Counted from the stretch's first letter, positions 1 to 8,780 are shown. The stretch: 20,138 bases of DNA from an uncultured Collinsella sp. (GCA_902494935.1 CABUVH010000017.1:1-20138), one strand, 5' to 3'. The notes: a model not told the origin generated them from the sequence alone. Translations and numbers: made by a program.

Positions 1-555
1 AGGCGTCGCGGCTCGCTGTATGTCGCCGCGGCAATTGCCGCGCTCATCGGCATCGGCATGCTGGTGGCCGGCGGCAACTGGATCAAGTTTGGCGTCGTGT
101 TGATCGTGTTCGGCGCCTTTTTGGCCTGGTGGAGCAAAAACCTGCACCACACCCTCGCCCGCGACTTTATCGACGCCGTCGAGGCCGACGAGTCCATGGG
201 TGGCCGCTATCGCCGCGTCGCCGCCAACGAGGACGGCCTGATGGTTTGGGGCAAGAGCGGCAAGTCGCAGTTTTTCCCGTTTGAGAAGCTCGACCACGTG
301 CTCGACGGCGAGCGCATCTTTGTGGCCATGTTCGCCGACCAGGGCGTGACGATCCCTAAGGAAACCTTTATTCGCGGCGATGCCGAGCAGTTTGGCACCT
401 TCCTTAAGGCGCGCATCAACAAAAAACTCCGCATCGAGACCAAACGCAAGAAGATGAAGGCTGAAAAGGCCGCCGCCGAGGCCAAGCAGGGCGGCAAGCC
501 CCAGGAGACCAAGGGCAAGCAGCGCAAGCAGAAGAAGAACAAGAAGAAGCGCTAA
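1..555 (+). CDS. YcxB-like small membrane protein, 5' end outside window
   Basis: The frame is open from base 1 and ends at TAA 553-555, so only the last 184 residues are visible. Two hydrophobic segments come first (about residues 8-25 and 29-45), separated by a short turn. A soluble domain of about 75 residues follows, with the pattern 'EDGLMVWGKSGKSQFFPFEKLDHV' shortened here to its key elements: Gly-Leu-Met-Val strand, Phe-Pro-Phe-Glu-Lys and later IPKETF. Two N-terminal helices plus this kind of domain is the layout of YcxB-like proteins, whose function is not known. The last ~45 residues are almost entirely Lys, Arg, Gln, Ala and Glu, ending KKNKKKR, a strongly basic cytosolic tail that could contact nucleic acid or lipid headgroups (inference). 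It runs in the same direction as the kinase cluster but is separated by 144 bp with a candidate promoter, so it is probably not part of that operon. The family call is by pattern memory. Confidence 0.7.
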   Translation, partial: RRRGSLYVAAAIAALIGIGMLVAGGNWIKFGVVLIVFGAFLAWWSKNLHHTLARDFIDAVEADESMGGRYRRVAANEDGLMVWGKSGKSQFFPFEKLDHVLDGERIFVAMFADQGVTIPKETFIRGDAEQFGTFLKARINKKLRIETKRKKMKAEKAAAEAKQGGKPQETKGKQRKQKKNKKKR

Positions 556-610
556 GGCCAAGACAGACAGGCAGCCTCGCATCCCGTTATCCTCGCCATC
601 CGCCCGAGCG

Positions 611-619
611 TGCTACACT
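611..619 (+). promoter_or_regulatory. candidate extended -10 promoter for the kinase cluster
   Basis: TGCTACACT lies in the 144-bp gap before the first kinase gene: an extended -10 (TG-n-TACACT, hexamer 614-619). No good -35 is seen at 16-18 bp upstream, which is tolerated by extended -10 promoters. Transcription would start near 626, giving a leader of about 75 nt before ATG 700. Confidence 0.4.
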
Positions 620-699
620 AGCAGCATCTATGCCACCGCGAATGGCTCGGCCCCGCGCCCGCCGCTCGCAAACGAACTTTAAACGCACGAGGGTTGGCC

Positions 700-2553
700 A
701 TGCCGCTTTTCCCGCAACATACCGCCCGGTTCTCGCCGGACGTTCCTTTGGAGGGCACCAGCTCTCGCGAGCTGCTCAAGCGGTACCAGCCGCTCGAGAC
801 ACTTGCGACCGGCGGTTTTGGCTCCATCGAGATCTGCCGCGACACGCACCTGCGCCGCCGCGTCGCCATTAAGCGCATCCCCCTTATCAACGGTGCCGGC
901 ATGCCCGCCAGCGACATCATGGATGTCCTGCGCGAGGCGCACACCGCCGCCATGCTTCAACATCCCAATATCGTGCAGGTCATCGACTTTACGCACGACA
1001 CAGCCTATGCCTACCTGGTTATGGAATATGTCGATGGCATGTCGCTGGCCGAGTTTTTGCACCGCGTGGACGGCCACTCACTTACCTTTGACGAGGCCGC
1101 GGCCATTGCCGATGCCCTGGGCCAGGCGCTCACCTTCGCCCATAGTAATGGCGTACTCCACCTGGACATTAAGCCCGCCAACGTGCTCATCGACCACTCG
1201 GGCAATGTAAAGCTCACCGACTTTGGCATGGCGCGGCTGTCGTCCGCCGGTGGCTTTGGCGGCTCGCGCGGCGGCACCATCGGCTACATGCCGCCCGAGC
1301 AGCTCGATATCGAGACCGGCACGGTCGACGAGCGCGCCGATGTCTTTGCCCTCGCCTGTGTGATCTACGAGGGCCTGTGCGGCAGCGCTCCCTTTATGGC
1401 GGCCACGCCCGCCGACTCGCTCGACCGCATCATCGGCGGCGCCACCTATCCCAGCGAGCTGATACCACACTTTCCCCCGGGAGCCGAGAGCGCGCTCATG
1501 AGCGCGCTCTCCCCCATGCCGCAGGACCGCCCCAACAGCATCGAGGCATTTTGCGACCAGCTCCTTGCCGGTCTGGGCAGCGTGCGCGAAGGCCGTCGCA
1601 GCCTGGAGCAAATGGTTGGCGAGCTTTCGGATGACGAGCAGGAGCTCGACGGTATCGAGCCGTCGCACTACGAGGACGACGCCATCGAGGTCGACCCCGC
1701 ACTTGGCTGGGCGGGCACGCGCTGGAGCCATGCGCGCGACTACACCATGCGCGCTATCTCGGCGCTAACGTGCGGCACCTTTAGCTTTTTGCTGATGCAA
1801 ACGGCCGGGGTCGCGGCGCTTCCCGGCCTGGTCATTGCGGCTATCGCAATCGGAGCGGCGGCTGGCCTGGCCCCCCAGATTGGCTCGGCCATCTCGGCTG
1901 TGGGCTTTTTGGTGCTCATGGCCAACGCCACCATGCAGGCGCAGAGCATCCTGTCGATGTTGCCCGTCGCGGTGATCTTTGCCGCCGCCATGTCCGGTTG
2001 GTGGATCGCCTGGGGTCGCACCGAGGCTGCCGCGAGCGCCGCACTCACCTGTGCACTCGCGCTTGGCTGTCTGACCGGCAATACCTTCCTGGCAGCTGGG
2101 GTCGCCGCCGGCGTCGCGTCATTTTGGCTCGGCCCGGCAAGCGCCGCCGCGGCAACGGGCATGGGCGCGCTTTTTGCCCGCCTGGCGACAGTCGCGCTTT
2201 CAGCCGGAGGCGTGCTGGGGCTCGGTAACGTTGCCGCAGCGCTGGGAGACCCGCTCCTTTGGGCTGCCTTTGGGCTGGCCGCGGCAACTGCCGCAGCGTC
2301 ATCCGCGCTGCTCAATGCCCATGCCAAGCGTGCCAATCAGGGCTCAAACCTTGCCGCAATCGCCGCCATCGCTGTCACCGGCATCGGCTGCGCAGCGGCG
2401 TCCTGTCTTGCACACCATATGGAAATTGCCAGCCTTGCAGCCGCGGTCATCGCCAAGGCGGCGATTGCGGGAATCCTATCCTCTATAATCGTTGGGATAT
2501 GCCTATATTTGCTCGGATACCAAAGAACCTATACGGAGAGTGATCTTTCGTGA
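700..2553 (+). CDS. Ser/Thr protein kinase with multi-pass membrane C-terminal region
   Basis: This is a 617-residue Hanks-type kinase. The kinase domain covers about residues 25-290: a Gly-rich loop (ATGGFGS), VAIK with Lys58, a catalytic loop HLDIKPANV with Asp156, DFG at 174-176, and an activation segment ending in MPPEQ instead of the usual APE/SPE. HLD replaces the common HRD, so the Arg that contacts phosphorylated activation-loop residues is missing. An acidic linker (about 295-345) leads into about 270 residues of Ala/Gly/Leu-rich hydrophobic segments, by eye about 8-10 membrane helices, and no extracellular PASTA or sensor domain. ATG 700 is preferred over TTG 694 because GAGGG at 689-693 sits 6 nt before the ATG and abuts the TTG. 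It overlaps fhaA by 4 bp (GTGA), so translation is probably coupled. It heads the cluster where Mycobacterium would have pknA further downstream; it is not a clear PknA orthologue. Confidence 0.9.
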   Translation: MPLFPQHTARFSPDVPLEGTSSRELLKRYQPLETLATGGFGSIEICRDTHLRRRVAIKRIPLINGAGMPASDIMDVLREAHTAAMLQHPNIVQVIDFTHDTAYAYLVMEYVDGMSLAEFLHRVDGHSLTFDEAAAIADALGQALTFAHSNGVLHLDIKPANVLIDHSGNVKLTDFGMARLSSAGGFGGSRGGTIGYMPPEQLDIETGTVDERADVFALACVIYEGLCGSAPFMAATPADSLDRIIGGATYPSELIPHFPPGAESALMSALSPMPQDRPNSIEAFCDQLLAGLGSVREGRRSLEQMVGELSDDEQELDGIEPSHYEDDAIEVDPALGWAGTRWSHARDYTMRAISALTCGTFSFLLMQTAGVAALPGLVIAAIAIGAAAGLAPQIGSAISAVGFLVLMANATMQAQSILSMLPVAVIFAAAMSGWWIAWGRTEAAASAALTCALALGCLTGNTFLAAGVAAGVASFWLGPASAAAATGMGALFARLATVALSAGGVLGLGNVAAALGDPLLWAAFGLAAATAAASSALLNAHAKRANQGSNLAAIAAIAVTGIGCAAASCLAHHMEIASLAAAVIAKAAIAGILSSIIVGICLYLLGYQRTYTESDLS

Positions 2554-3539
2554 ACTTCCTGAACATCTTCGAGGACCACGTGGCCGGCATCTTCGGTGCC
2601 ACCCGTGCCCCGTTCTCCTTTAAGAAGCTTGCCAAGCAGGCCGCTCGCGACATGGAGGATCAGACTCTGGTGATCAACGGCGTCAACACGGCGCCGGCAC
2701 TCTATACCATCCTTATCGCCGCCGACGACGATCCCATGCTCGCCCCGTTCTACCCCGAGCTTTCGCGCGAGGTCCGCGAGTTTGTGAAGGCGCAGGCCGA
2801 AAAGCGCCGCTATGTCTTTGTCGGCGAGCCCCTCGTGCGCTTTATGATCGATCCGCAGCTGCGCGCCGGCAAGTTCTCGGTCTTTGCCGAGAACGTCGAT
2901 GCCCCCACGCTCGGCCGCCTGTACGAAGAAGAGCGCGCCTATCAAAACGGCCTGGGCCAGAACAACTCCGCGGCAAGCCGTGCCGCCAGCGCCCCGCGCG
3001 CCGGCCAGCAGCAGTTTGCTGCCCCGCAGCAGCAGCAGCCGACGCCTCGCGCCGCCGCTCCCGACCCGCTTGCCGTGGCAGACCCCTTCGCGCCTAGCGT
3101 CCCCGACCCCGCCGCCGCACCCATCCCGGTGCCGCAGACCGTCTCGCGCGACGCGCTTGCCGGCATGGGCGGAGCCGCCGCGACCGGTGCCGCCGTGGGC
3201 CTAGGCGCCGCAGCCGGCATCGCCTCCAACATGGCGAGCACTCGCGCCCCGCAGCGCCCGCTCGCCCAGCTCGTCGACGTCGTGAGCGGCGAGAGCCATA
3301 GCATCACCTCCGCACAGGTGACCATCGGTCGCGAGCGCTCAGTTTCCGACATTGCCCTGCGCGACCCCAACGTGTCGCGCCGCCACGCCCAGCTCACCTT
3401 TACGGGCTCGGATTGGTCGATCGAGGACCTCAATTCCACCAACGGCACGCTCGTCAACAACCGCCGCATCACGCGCTGCCCGCTGCGCAACGGCGATCTG
3501 CTGACGTTTGGCCTGAGCACCTTTGAATTTAGGGGATAG
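2550..3539 (+). CDS. fhaA: FhaA: DUF3662 and FHA domain protein
   Basis: This 329-residue protein has the standard FhaA layout. Residues 1-130 match the N-terminal DUF3662 domain of FhaA (starts MNFLNIFEDHVAGIFG). Residues 135-235 are a low-complexity Ala/Pro/Gln linker with a run of glutamines. Residues ~240-329 form an FHA phosphothreonine-binding domain with IGRERS (from 259), NVSRRHA (274-280) and NSTNGTLVNN. In Mycobacterium, FhaA binds phosphorylated partners of PknA/PknB, notably the pseudokinase domain of the lipid II flippase MviN, to restrain peptidoglycan synthesis. The Gly-Arg, Ser-Arg-Arg-His and Thr-Asn-Gly positions that bind phospho-Thr are all present. The start is GTG 2550, with GGAGAG at 2535-2540 nine nt upstream; it overlaps the kinase stop by 4 bp. 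A 6-bp gap separates it from fhaB. Confidence 0.93.
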   Translation: MNFLNIFEDHVAGIFGATRAPFSFKKLAKQAARDMEDQTLVINGVNTAPALYTILIAADDDPMLAPFYPELSREVREFVKAQAEKRRYVFVGEPLVRFMIDPQLRAGKFSVFAENVDAPTLGRLYEEERAYQNGLGQNNSAASRAASAPRAGQQQFAAPQQQQPTPRAAAPDPLAVADPFAPSVPDPAAAPIPVPQTVSRDALAGMGGAAATGAAVGLGAAAGIASNMASTRAPQRPLAQLVDVVSGESHSITSAQVTIGRERSVSDIALRDPNVSRRHAQLTFTGSDWSIEDLNSTNGTLVNNRRITRCPLRNGDLLTFGLSTFEFRG

Positions 3540-3545
3540 TCGCTT

Positions 3546-3962
3546 ATGAACATCGATATCGTCCTTTTTGCAGGCCGCATCGTCCTGGTCGCCCTGCTCT
3601 ATATCTTCCTGTTCGCCGTCATGAAGACCGGCGTGGGACTTGTGCGCGGACAGCGCCGCGACTCGGCTATCTGGACGATCGATGTGGACAAGGGTCCGCG
3701 CGGTATCCGCGGCATCCACGTAGATATGCTCGGCCCCGTCATCGTCGGTCGCTCGCCATCTTCGGACATCTGCATCAACGAACCATTCGTCTCGGCCTCG
3801 CATGCGCGCTTTTCGCTGCAGGGCCCGGCGCTCATCATCGAGGACCTCAACTCGCTTAACGGCACGCTCGTCAACGGCCGCCAGCTTGTGGAGCCCGCAA
3901 CGCTGCGCGAGGGCGACGAAGTCCAGATTGGCGATGTGGTCATGAAGGTGAACCGTCGATGA
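3546..3962 (+). CDS. fhaB: FhaB (FipA-like): membrane-anchored FHA protein
   Basis: At 138 residues this is a typical FhaB. One N-terminal membrane helix spans about residues 5-27, a short basic stretch (RGQRR) follows, and an FHA domain fills residues ~50-138, with IVGRSPSSD, FVSASHARF and NSLNGTLVNGRQL carrying the phosphothreonine-binding residues. In Mycobacterium the equivalent protein (FipA) is phosphorylated by PknA and links FtsZ and FtsQ; a role coupling kinase signalling to the division or elongation machinery is inferred here. AGGGGA at 3531-3536, inside the end of fhaA, lies nine nt before ATG 3546. Its stop overlaps the pstP start as ATGA, so the two are very likely co-translated. 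Confidence 0.92.
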   Translation: MNIDIVLFAGRIVLVALLYIFLFAVMKTGVGLVRGQRRDSAIWTIDVDKGPRGIRGIHVDMLGPVIVGRSPSSDICINEPFVSASHARFSLQGPALIIEDLNSLNGTLVNGRQLVEPATLREGDEVQIGDVVMKVNRR

Positions 3963-5893
3963 TCGACGAGGAGAACAAGTCCGCGACTATGACCGAGGCA
4001 CCGGCCGCCGCCACAGCTGCGCCGGCCCACGCCGCTCCGGCGGACTCCACACCCGTGGAGCCCGAGGACACCGTGTTCTCCCTGCCTCTTTCGCATGTAA
4101 CGCATGATATTTCGGATCTCGCCGATAACGAGGACGAAGCGGATGCCGTAGCGGCGCCCATCGGCGCACATGCTGCGGAACAGCCCACAGCGCCCGAAGC
4201 AACCCCGGCGCCGGCTCACTTTGCAGAGCCCGTCGCCGCGGCAATCAACGAGAGCGCTGCGGTGTTTGCGGCACCCGAGCCCGCCGCGCCGGCGTTTCCC
4301 ATAGCCCCGGCATCCGAGGTTGCGCCCGCGTCTGCGCCGGCGCCCGAGGCGGGGACATCCCCCGAGGACGGCCCTGCACCCAAGACCCCGCAGCCTGCGC
4401 CCGCAAGCGAGTCCGATGCCGTGGCCGAGCCCGCCGCCCAGTCGCAAAACACGCCCGCGCCGTCGCACTTTGCGACGCCCGAGCCTATAGACGTCAGCCC
4501 GCAAGATGACGAGTCGACCGCCCGCGTTTCCGAGGAGCCCGACTCCCCGGACACCGGCGATTCCGAATCAAACGCCGAGACCGACACCGTCTCTCCCGGT
4601 GACACAGCCGAAATCGACGTTGCCGCCGTTGAGGCCAAACTCAAAGACCCCGGCTCGACCATGAGCTTTGAACCCCTAACCGAGGAGCGCATCGAGACCG
4701 ACTCGACCTATGATGCCGGCACCACCACGCAACTCATGTGGGGCGCCCGCTCCGACGTTGGCTGTGTGCGCCCGCACAATGAGGATTCCTACCTGGTGCA
4801 GTCGCCGCTCTTTTGCGTATGCGACGGCATGGGTGGTCACGCCGCCGGCGAGGTAGCCTCTTCTATCGCCGTCGAGACTATAGCCAAGACGGCCCCACAG
4901 TCCGCCGACGCAGCACGCCTGGCCGCATCCGTCGAGGCAGCCAACGCCGCCGTAATCGAGGCGGCCCTGAACGGCCTGGGCAAGCCCGGCATGGGCTGCA
5001 CAGCCACCTGCGCCTACATCGAAAACGACACGCTCGCCATCGCCCACGTGGGCGACTCTCGCGCCTATCTGCTCCACGAGGGCACGCTCATCCGCGTGAC
5101 CCGCGACCACTCCTACGTGGAGGAGCTCGTGGACGCCGGCGAGATCACGGCAGACGAGGCTCGCGTCCACCCCAACCGTTCGGTCATCACCCGCGCGCTG
5201 GGCTCGGACCCCGCCATGTATGCCGACCACTTCACTCTGCATATCGAGGAAGGCGACCGCCTGATCCTGTGCTCCGACGGCCTCTCGAGCATGATTCCCG
5301 ATAGCGATATCGAGAACATCGCCACGCAGTCCTCAACCGCGCAAATCTGCGTCGACAACCTAGTGGACGCGGCGCTTGCCGCCGGCGGCCACGACAACGT
5401 AACCGTAGTAGTCGTTGACCTGGTTGACGATGGCGTTATGCGCGAGGCGCAACGCGTGCGTCGCCGCAATGTTACTATCGCCGCCATCCTGGCCCTCGTC
5501 TTTGTGCTAGCAGCTGGCATCTGGGCCTACACGGGTGTCACCGGCTCGTACTACCTGGGTACCTACCAGGGCAATGTCGCCGTCTGGCGCGGCCTGCCCG
5601 GCAAGCCACTCGGACTCAAGCTCCACTGGCTCGAAAGCGAAACCAGCATCAAGCTGTCCGACCTGCCCGAAGACACGCAAAACCGCCTCAAGGCGGGCAT
5701 TCCGCAAACAAGTGTCGACGATGCGCAGGACACGATATCCAAGTACCGCCACCAGATCGACGAGGAGCAGACCCGCCAGGTGATCGACGCGCAAACGATT
5801 CGCGACAACACCAATCAGGGATCGACCTCCGAATCAGATTCCGAGAAAACCGCCGAACAGTCCGCCGAGGCCGAAGCCTCCGATAAGAATTAG
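3959..5893 (+). CDS. pstP: PstP: PP2C-type Ser/Thr phosphatase with long disordered N-terminal extension
   Basis: This 644-residue membrane phosphatase should reverse the phosphorylation made by the two kinases in the cluster. The PP2C domain lies at about residues 258-490. It shows the metal-binding signatures RPHNEDS (Asp276), CDGMGGHAAGE (Asp289), HVGDSRAY, a DHSYVEELVDAGEIT helix, CSDGLS, and GHDNVTVVVVD (Asp479). One membrane helix follows (about 504-526), then a ~115-residue outer segment rich in charged residues. Unlike Mycobacterium PstP, whose catalytic domain starts near the N-terminus, about 255 residues rich in Ala, Pro, Glu and Asp precede it. The start ATG 3959 has AAGGTG at 3945-3950 eight nt upstream and overlaps fhaB by 4 bp. 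A second ATG at 3989 lacks a well-spaced ribosome site and would remove only 10 residues. The rodA-pbp fusion begins 16 bp downstream. Confidence 0.95.
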   Translation: MIDEENKSATMTEAPAAATAAPAHAAPADSTPVEPEDTVFSLPLSHVTHDISDLADNEDEADAVAAPIGAHAAEQPTAPEATPAPAHFAEPVAAAINESAAVFAAPEPAAPAFPIAPASEVAPASAPAPEAGTSPEDGPAPKTPQPAPASESDAVAEPAAQSQNTPAPSHFATPEPIDVSPQDDESTARVSEEPDSPDTGDSESNAETDTVSPGDTAEIDVAAVEAKLKDPGSTMSFEPLTEERIETDSTYDAGTTTQLMWGARSDVGCVRPHNEDSYLVQSPLFCVCDGMGGHAAGEVASSIAVETIAKTAPQSADAARLAASVEAANAAVIEAALNGLGKPGMGCTATCAYIENDTLAIAHVGDSRAYLLHEGTLIRVTRDHSYVEELVDAGEITADEARVHPNRSVITRALGSDPAMYADHFTLHIEEGDRLILCSDGLSSMIPDSDIENIATQSSTAQICVDNLVDAALAAGGHDNVTVVVVDLVDDGVMREAQRVRRRNVTIAAILALVFVLAAGIWAYTGVTGSYYLGTYQGNVAVWRGLPGKPLGLKLHWLESETSIKLSDLPEDTQNRLKAGIPQTSVDDAQDTISKYRHQIDEEQTRQVIDAQTIRDNTNQGSTSESDSEKTAEQSAEAEASDKN

Positions 5894-5909
5894 AAAGGGA
5901 GTGCCGCTT

Positions 5910-8780
5910 ATGAGTCGCCGCAACACCGAGCTGCTCTTGCTCATCGCCTCGGCGTTCCCCGTCATCCTGCTGTATGCGATGTACGTCCTCACCGCGGGCG
6001 CTGCCATCTCCTTTGAGACGCTCGCCGTACCGATCGGCCTCTTTGCCGCCTTTGCCGCGGCCCACATTGCCGTGCGCATCTTGGCGCCCGGTGCCGACCC
6101 CGCCATCCTGCCCATCGTATTTATACTTTCGGGCATCGGCATCACGTTCGTGACGCGTCTCGCCCCCGCTCTCGCCATCTCACAGCTCATCATCCTGTTT
6201 GTCTCGGTGGCGCTCATGGTGGGAACGCTTGCACTAGTCAAAAACCTCGACGTGGTCATGCGCTACAAGTACACCTTTGGCATCATCGGCATCATTCTGC
6301 TGATGCTGCCTATCTTTATCGGCACCACGATCTCGGGCTCCAAGCTGTGGATTCGCATCGCGGGCTTTACCATCCAGCCCGGCGAGTTCGCCAAGGTCTT
6401 TATCGTCCTGTTCCTGGCCGGCTACCTGGCCGAGAACCGCGAGCTGCTCTCCATCTCCAACCGCAAGATCCTGGGCTTTAAGATCCCTCGCCTGCGACTG
6501 CTGCTGCCGCTGTTTGCCGTGTGGGGTGTGTGCCTGCTCGTCGTCGTCTTCGAACGCGACCTGGGTTCGGCCGTGCTGTTCTACACCATCTTCTTGCTGA
6601 TGCTCTACGTTGCCACGGGGCGCTTTTCGTATGTCGTTATCGGCCTTGCGCTCTTAGCTGTCGGAGCCGTGGGCGCCTACAAGTTCCTGTCGCACGTTCA
6701 GGTGCGTTTCCAGGTTTGGGTCGATCCGTTTAAGGACGCCCAGGACCAGGGCTACCAGATCGTCCAGTCGCTCTTCTCGCTTGCCGATGGCGGCCTGGTC
6801 GGTGTTGGCATCGGCAACGGCATGGCCAACAACATCCCTGTCGTCGAGTCCGACTTTATCTTCTCGGCCATTGGCGAGGAGATGGGCCTTTTGGGCGGCG
6901 GCGCCGTGCTCATCCTGTTTATGCTCTTTGCCGTGCGTGGCCTCACCACAGCTGCCCGCGCTAAATCCGACCTCGCCGCCTTTAGCGCCACCGGTCTTAC
7001 GGCAGCCATCAGCTTCCAGGCCTTCTTGATCGTGGGCGGCGTCACCCGCCTGATCCCGCTGACCGGCGTCACTCTGCCCTTTATGAGCCAGGGCGGCTCC
7101 TCGCTGCTGGCAAGCTTTATCATCGTCGCGCTCCTGCTGCGCGCCGGTGACGAGGCGACCGGACGCGAGGCCGAGCTTACCGGCACCGGCACCATGGCCG
7201 CCATCACCGATGATCAGGTCGCATCGGCCGCCGCCCCGACGGGCACGCGCTTTGCCACCTCGTCTTCCTACGGCAGCGGCAGCCATTCCGTCGGCTCGCG
7301 CATGCGTCGTCGCCTGCTCGACACGCCTGAATCCGGTGTGCTCGGCCGCGTGGCGCTCGCCAACCGTCTAACCCGCGCGGTGCTCGCCTTTACGGCGCTG
7401 TTCGCCATCCTTATCGGCAACCTCACCTATGTCCAGGTCATCAAGGCCAAGGACTATCAGGACATGCCGACCAACAACCACACCATCGCCCGCTCCAAGT
7501 ACATCCAGCGCGGCTCCATCATCACGTCCGACGGCGTGACGCTGGCCGAGTCGCTGCAGCAGGAGGACGGCACCTACGTACGCTCCTACCCCAACGGTAA
7601 CCTGGCAGCGCACGTGGTTGGCTACGTGAGTCAGCAGTATGGCACCACCGCCATCGAGAGCGTCATGAACGACACGCTCACCGGTTCTAAGGACTACTCC
7701 AGCTGGAACAACGCCATCGCGTCGCTCGCGGGCCAGACCCAGCCGGGCAACACCGCCAAGCTCACCATCGACTCGCGCATCCAGACGGCGGCCGAGCAGG
7801 CACTCAAGGGCTTTAAGGGCGCTGTAGTGGTCATCGACCCGCGTACCGGCGCGGTGCTCGCATGTGCCAGCTCGCCCACCTATGACAACACCAACATCGA
7901 TGCCCTGCTGCAGACGGGCGGCGGCGAGGACGGCTCCATGTACAATCGCGCCATGGACGCGCTGTACACGCCGGGCTCAACGTTTAAGGTCGTTACGCTT
8001 TCCGCGGCACTCGAGACCGGCACCGCCAGCCTTACCAGCACCTACCAGGCGCCCGGCTCCATGGACATCGGCAACGCACCGGTCACCAACTCTGCCAACG
8101 AGAGCTACGGCACCATCAGCCTGCAGCAGGCCTTTGCCGTGTCCTCCAACGTCGTCTTTGGCCAGGTGGCAAACGAAGTTGGCGCAAATACGCTCGTACA
8201 GTTTGCCAACGCCTTCGGCTACGGCCAAAAGCTCGGCCAGGACCTGACCTCCGCGGCCTCCATCATGGCCGACCCGTCGCTCATGACCGAGTGGGAGACC
8301 GCCTGGGCCGGCGCCGGCCAGCCTGTCGGCATGGACCACACGCCCGGCCCGCAGACCACCGTCATGCAAAACGCCGTGATTGCCGCCGCCATCGCTAACA
8401 GCGGCGTGGTCATGGACCCGTACTTTGTAGCCCAGGTACTCGCCCCGGACGGAACCGTGGTCAAGACCACGCAGTCCCGCTCGCTTGGTCAGGCCGTCAG
8501 CTCCGCCACGGCCGACCAGGTCAAGCAGGCCATGCTTGCCGTCGTCCAGTCCGGCACCGGCACCGATGCCCAGATCCCCGGCGTCAAGGTCGCCGGCAAG
8601 ACCGGCTCGGCCGAGACCGGCGGCACCAACGTCAACTCGATGTTTGTTGGCTTTGCACCTTACGATTCACCCACGGTCGCCATCTCGGTGGCCTTGGAGG
8701 ATTTCGACAAGCATGACGTCGAGGCCGCCAAGATTGCCGGTATCGTCCTGACCGCGGCGCTTGCCGCACAGGGAGCGTGA
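5910..8780 (+). CDS. RodA/FtsW (SEDS) - class B penicillin-binding protein fusion
   Basis: One 956-residue polypeptide carries both halves of a peptidoglycan synthase. Residues 1-~415 are a polytopic SEDS glycosyltransferase (RodA/FtsW family): SGSKLWIR...PGEFAK, ERDLGSA, ESDFIFSAIGEE with the conserved Asp315, and IPLTGVTLPFMSQGGSS. A Ser/Gly/Ala/Thr-rich cytosolic linker (~420-475) ends in a basic patch (RMRRR). One further membrane helix (about 487-508) leads into an extracytoplasmic transpeptidase resembling PbpA/PBP2: nucleophile motif STFK (Ser690, Lys693), SSN (745-747) and KTG (897-899). The SEDS half polymerises lipid II and the PBP half cross-links. ATG 5910 is chosen over GTG 5901 because AGGGAG (5896-5901) is eight nt before it and overlaps the GTG. 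In Mycobacterium these are adjacent genes rodA and pbpA in the same cluster position. Confidence 0.95.
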   Translation: MSRRNTELLLLIASAFPVILLYAMYVLTAGAAISFETLAVPIGLFAAFAAAHIAVRILAPGADPAILPIVFILSGIGITFVTRLAPALAISQLIILFVSVALMVGTLALVKNLDVVMRYKYTFGIIGIILLMLPIFIGTTISGSKLWIRIAGFTIQPGEFAKVFIVLFLAGYLAENRELLSISNRKILGFKIPRLRLLLPLFAVWGVCLLVVVFERDLGSAVLFYTIFLLMLYVATGRFSYVVIGLALLAVGAVGAYKFLSHVQVRFQVWVDPFKDAQDQGYQIVQSLFSLADGGLVGVGIGNGMANNIPVVESDFIFSAIGEEMGLLGGGAVLILFMLFAVRGLTTAARAKSDLAAFSATGLTAAISFQAFLIVGGVTRLIPLTGVTLPFMSQGGSSLLASFIIVALLLRAGDEATGREAELTGTGTMAAITDDQVASAAAPTGTRFATSSSYGSGSHSVGSRMRRRLLDTPESGVLGRVALANRLTRAVLAFTALFAILIGNLTYVQVIKAKDYQDMPTNNHTIARSKYIQRGSIITSDGVTLAESLQQEDGTYVRSYPNGNLAAHVVGYVSQQYGTTAIESVMNDTLTGSKDYSSWNNAIASLAGQTQPGNTAKLTIDSRIQTAAEQALKGFKGAVVVIDPRTGAVLACASSPTYDNTNIDALLQTGGGEDGSMYNRAMDALYTPGSTFKVVTLSAALETGTASLTSTYQAPGSMDIGNAPVTNSANESYGTISLQQAFAVSSNVVFGQVANEVGANTLVQFANAFGYGQKLGQDLTSAASIMADPSLMTEWETAWAGAGQPVGMDHTPGPQTTVMQNAVIAAAIANSGVVMDPYFVAQVLAPDGTVVKTTQSRSLGQAVSSATADQVKQAMLAVVQSGTGTDAQIPGVKVAGKTGSAETGGTNVNSMFVGFAPYDSPTVAISVALEDFDKHDVEAAKIAGIVLTAALAAQGA

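Noticed and set aside
694..699. TTG start for the first kinase
   Set aside because: The GAGGG ribosome site directly abuts the TTG; the ATG six bases later has proper spacing.
3599..4504. 301-codon minus-strand frame opposite fhaB and pstP
   Set aside because: Arg/Gly-rich mirror of the Ala/Pro-rich pstP extension and not a credible protein.
5901..5909. GTG start for the RodA-PBP fusion
   Set aside because: The GTG overlaps the AGGGAG ribosome site; ATG 5910 is eight nt after it.
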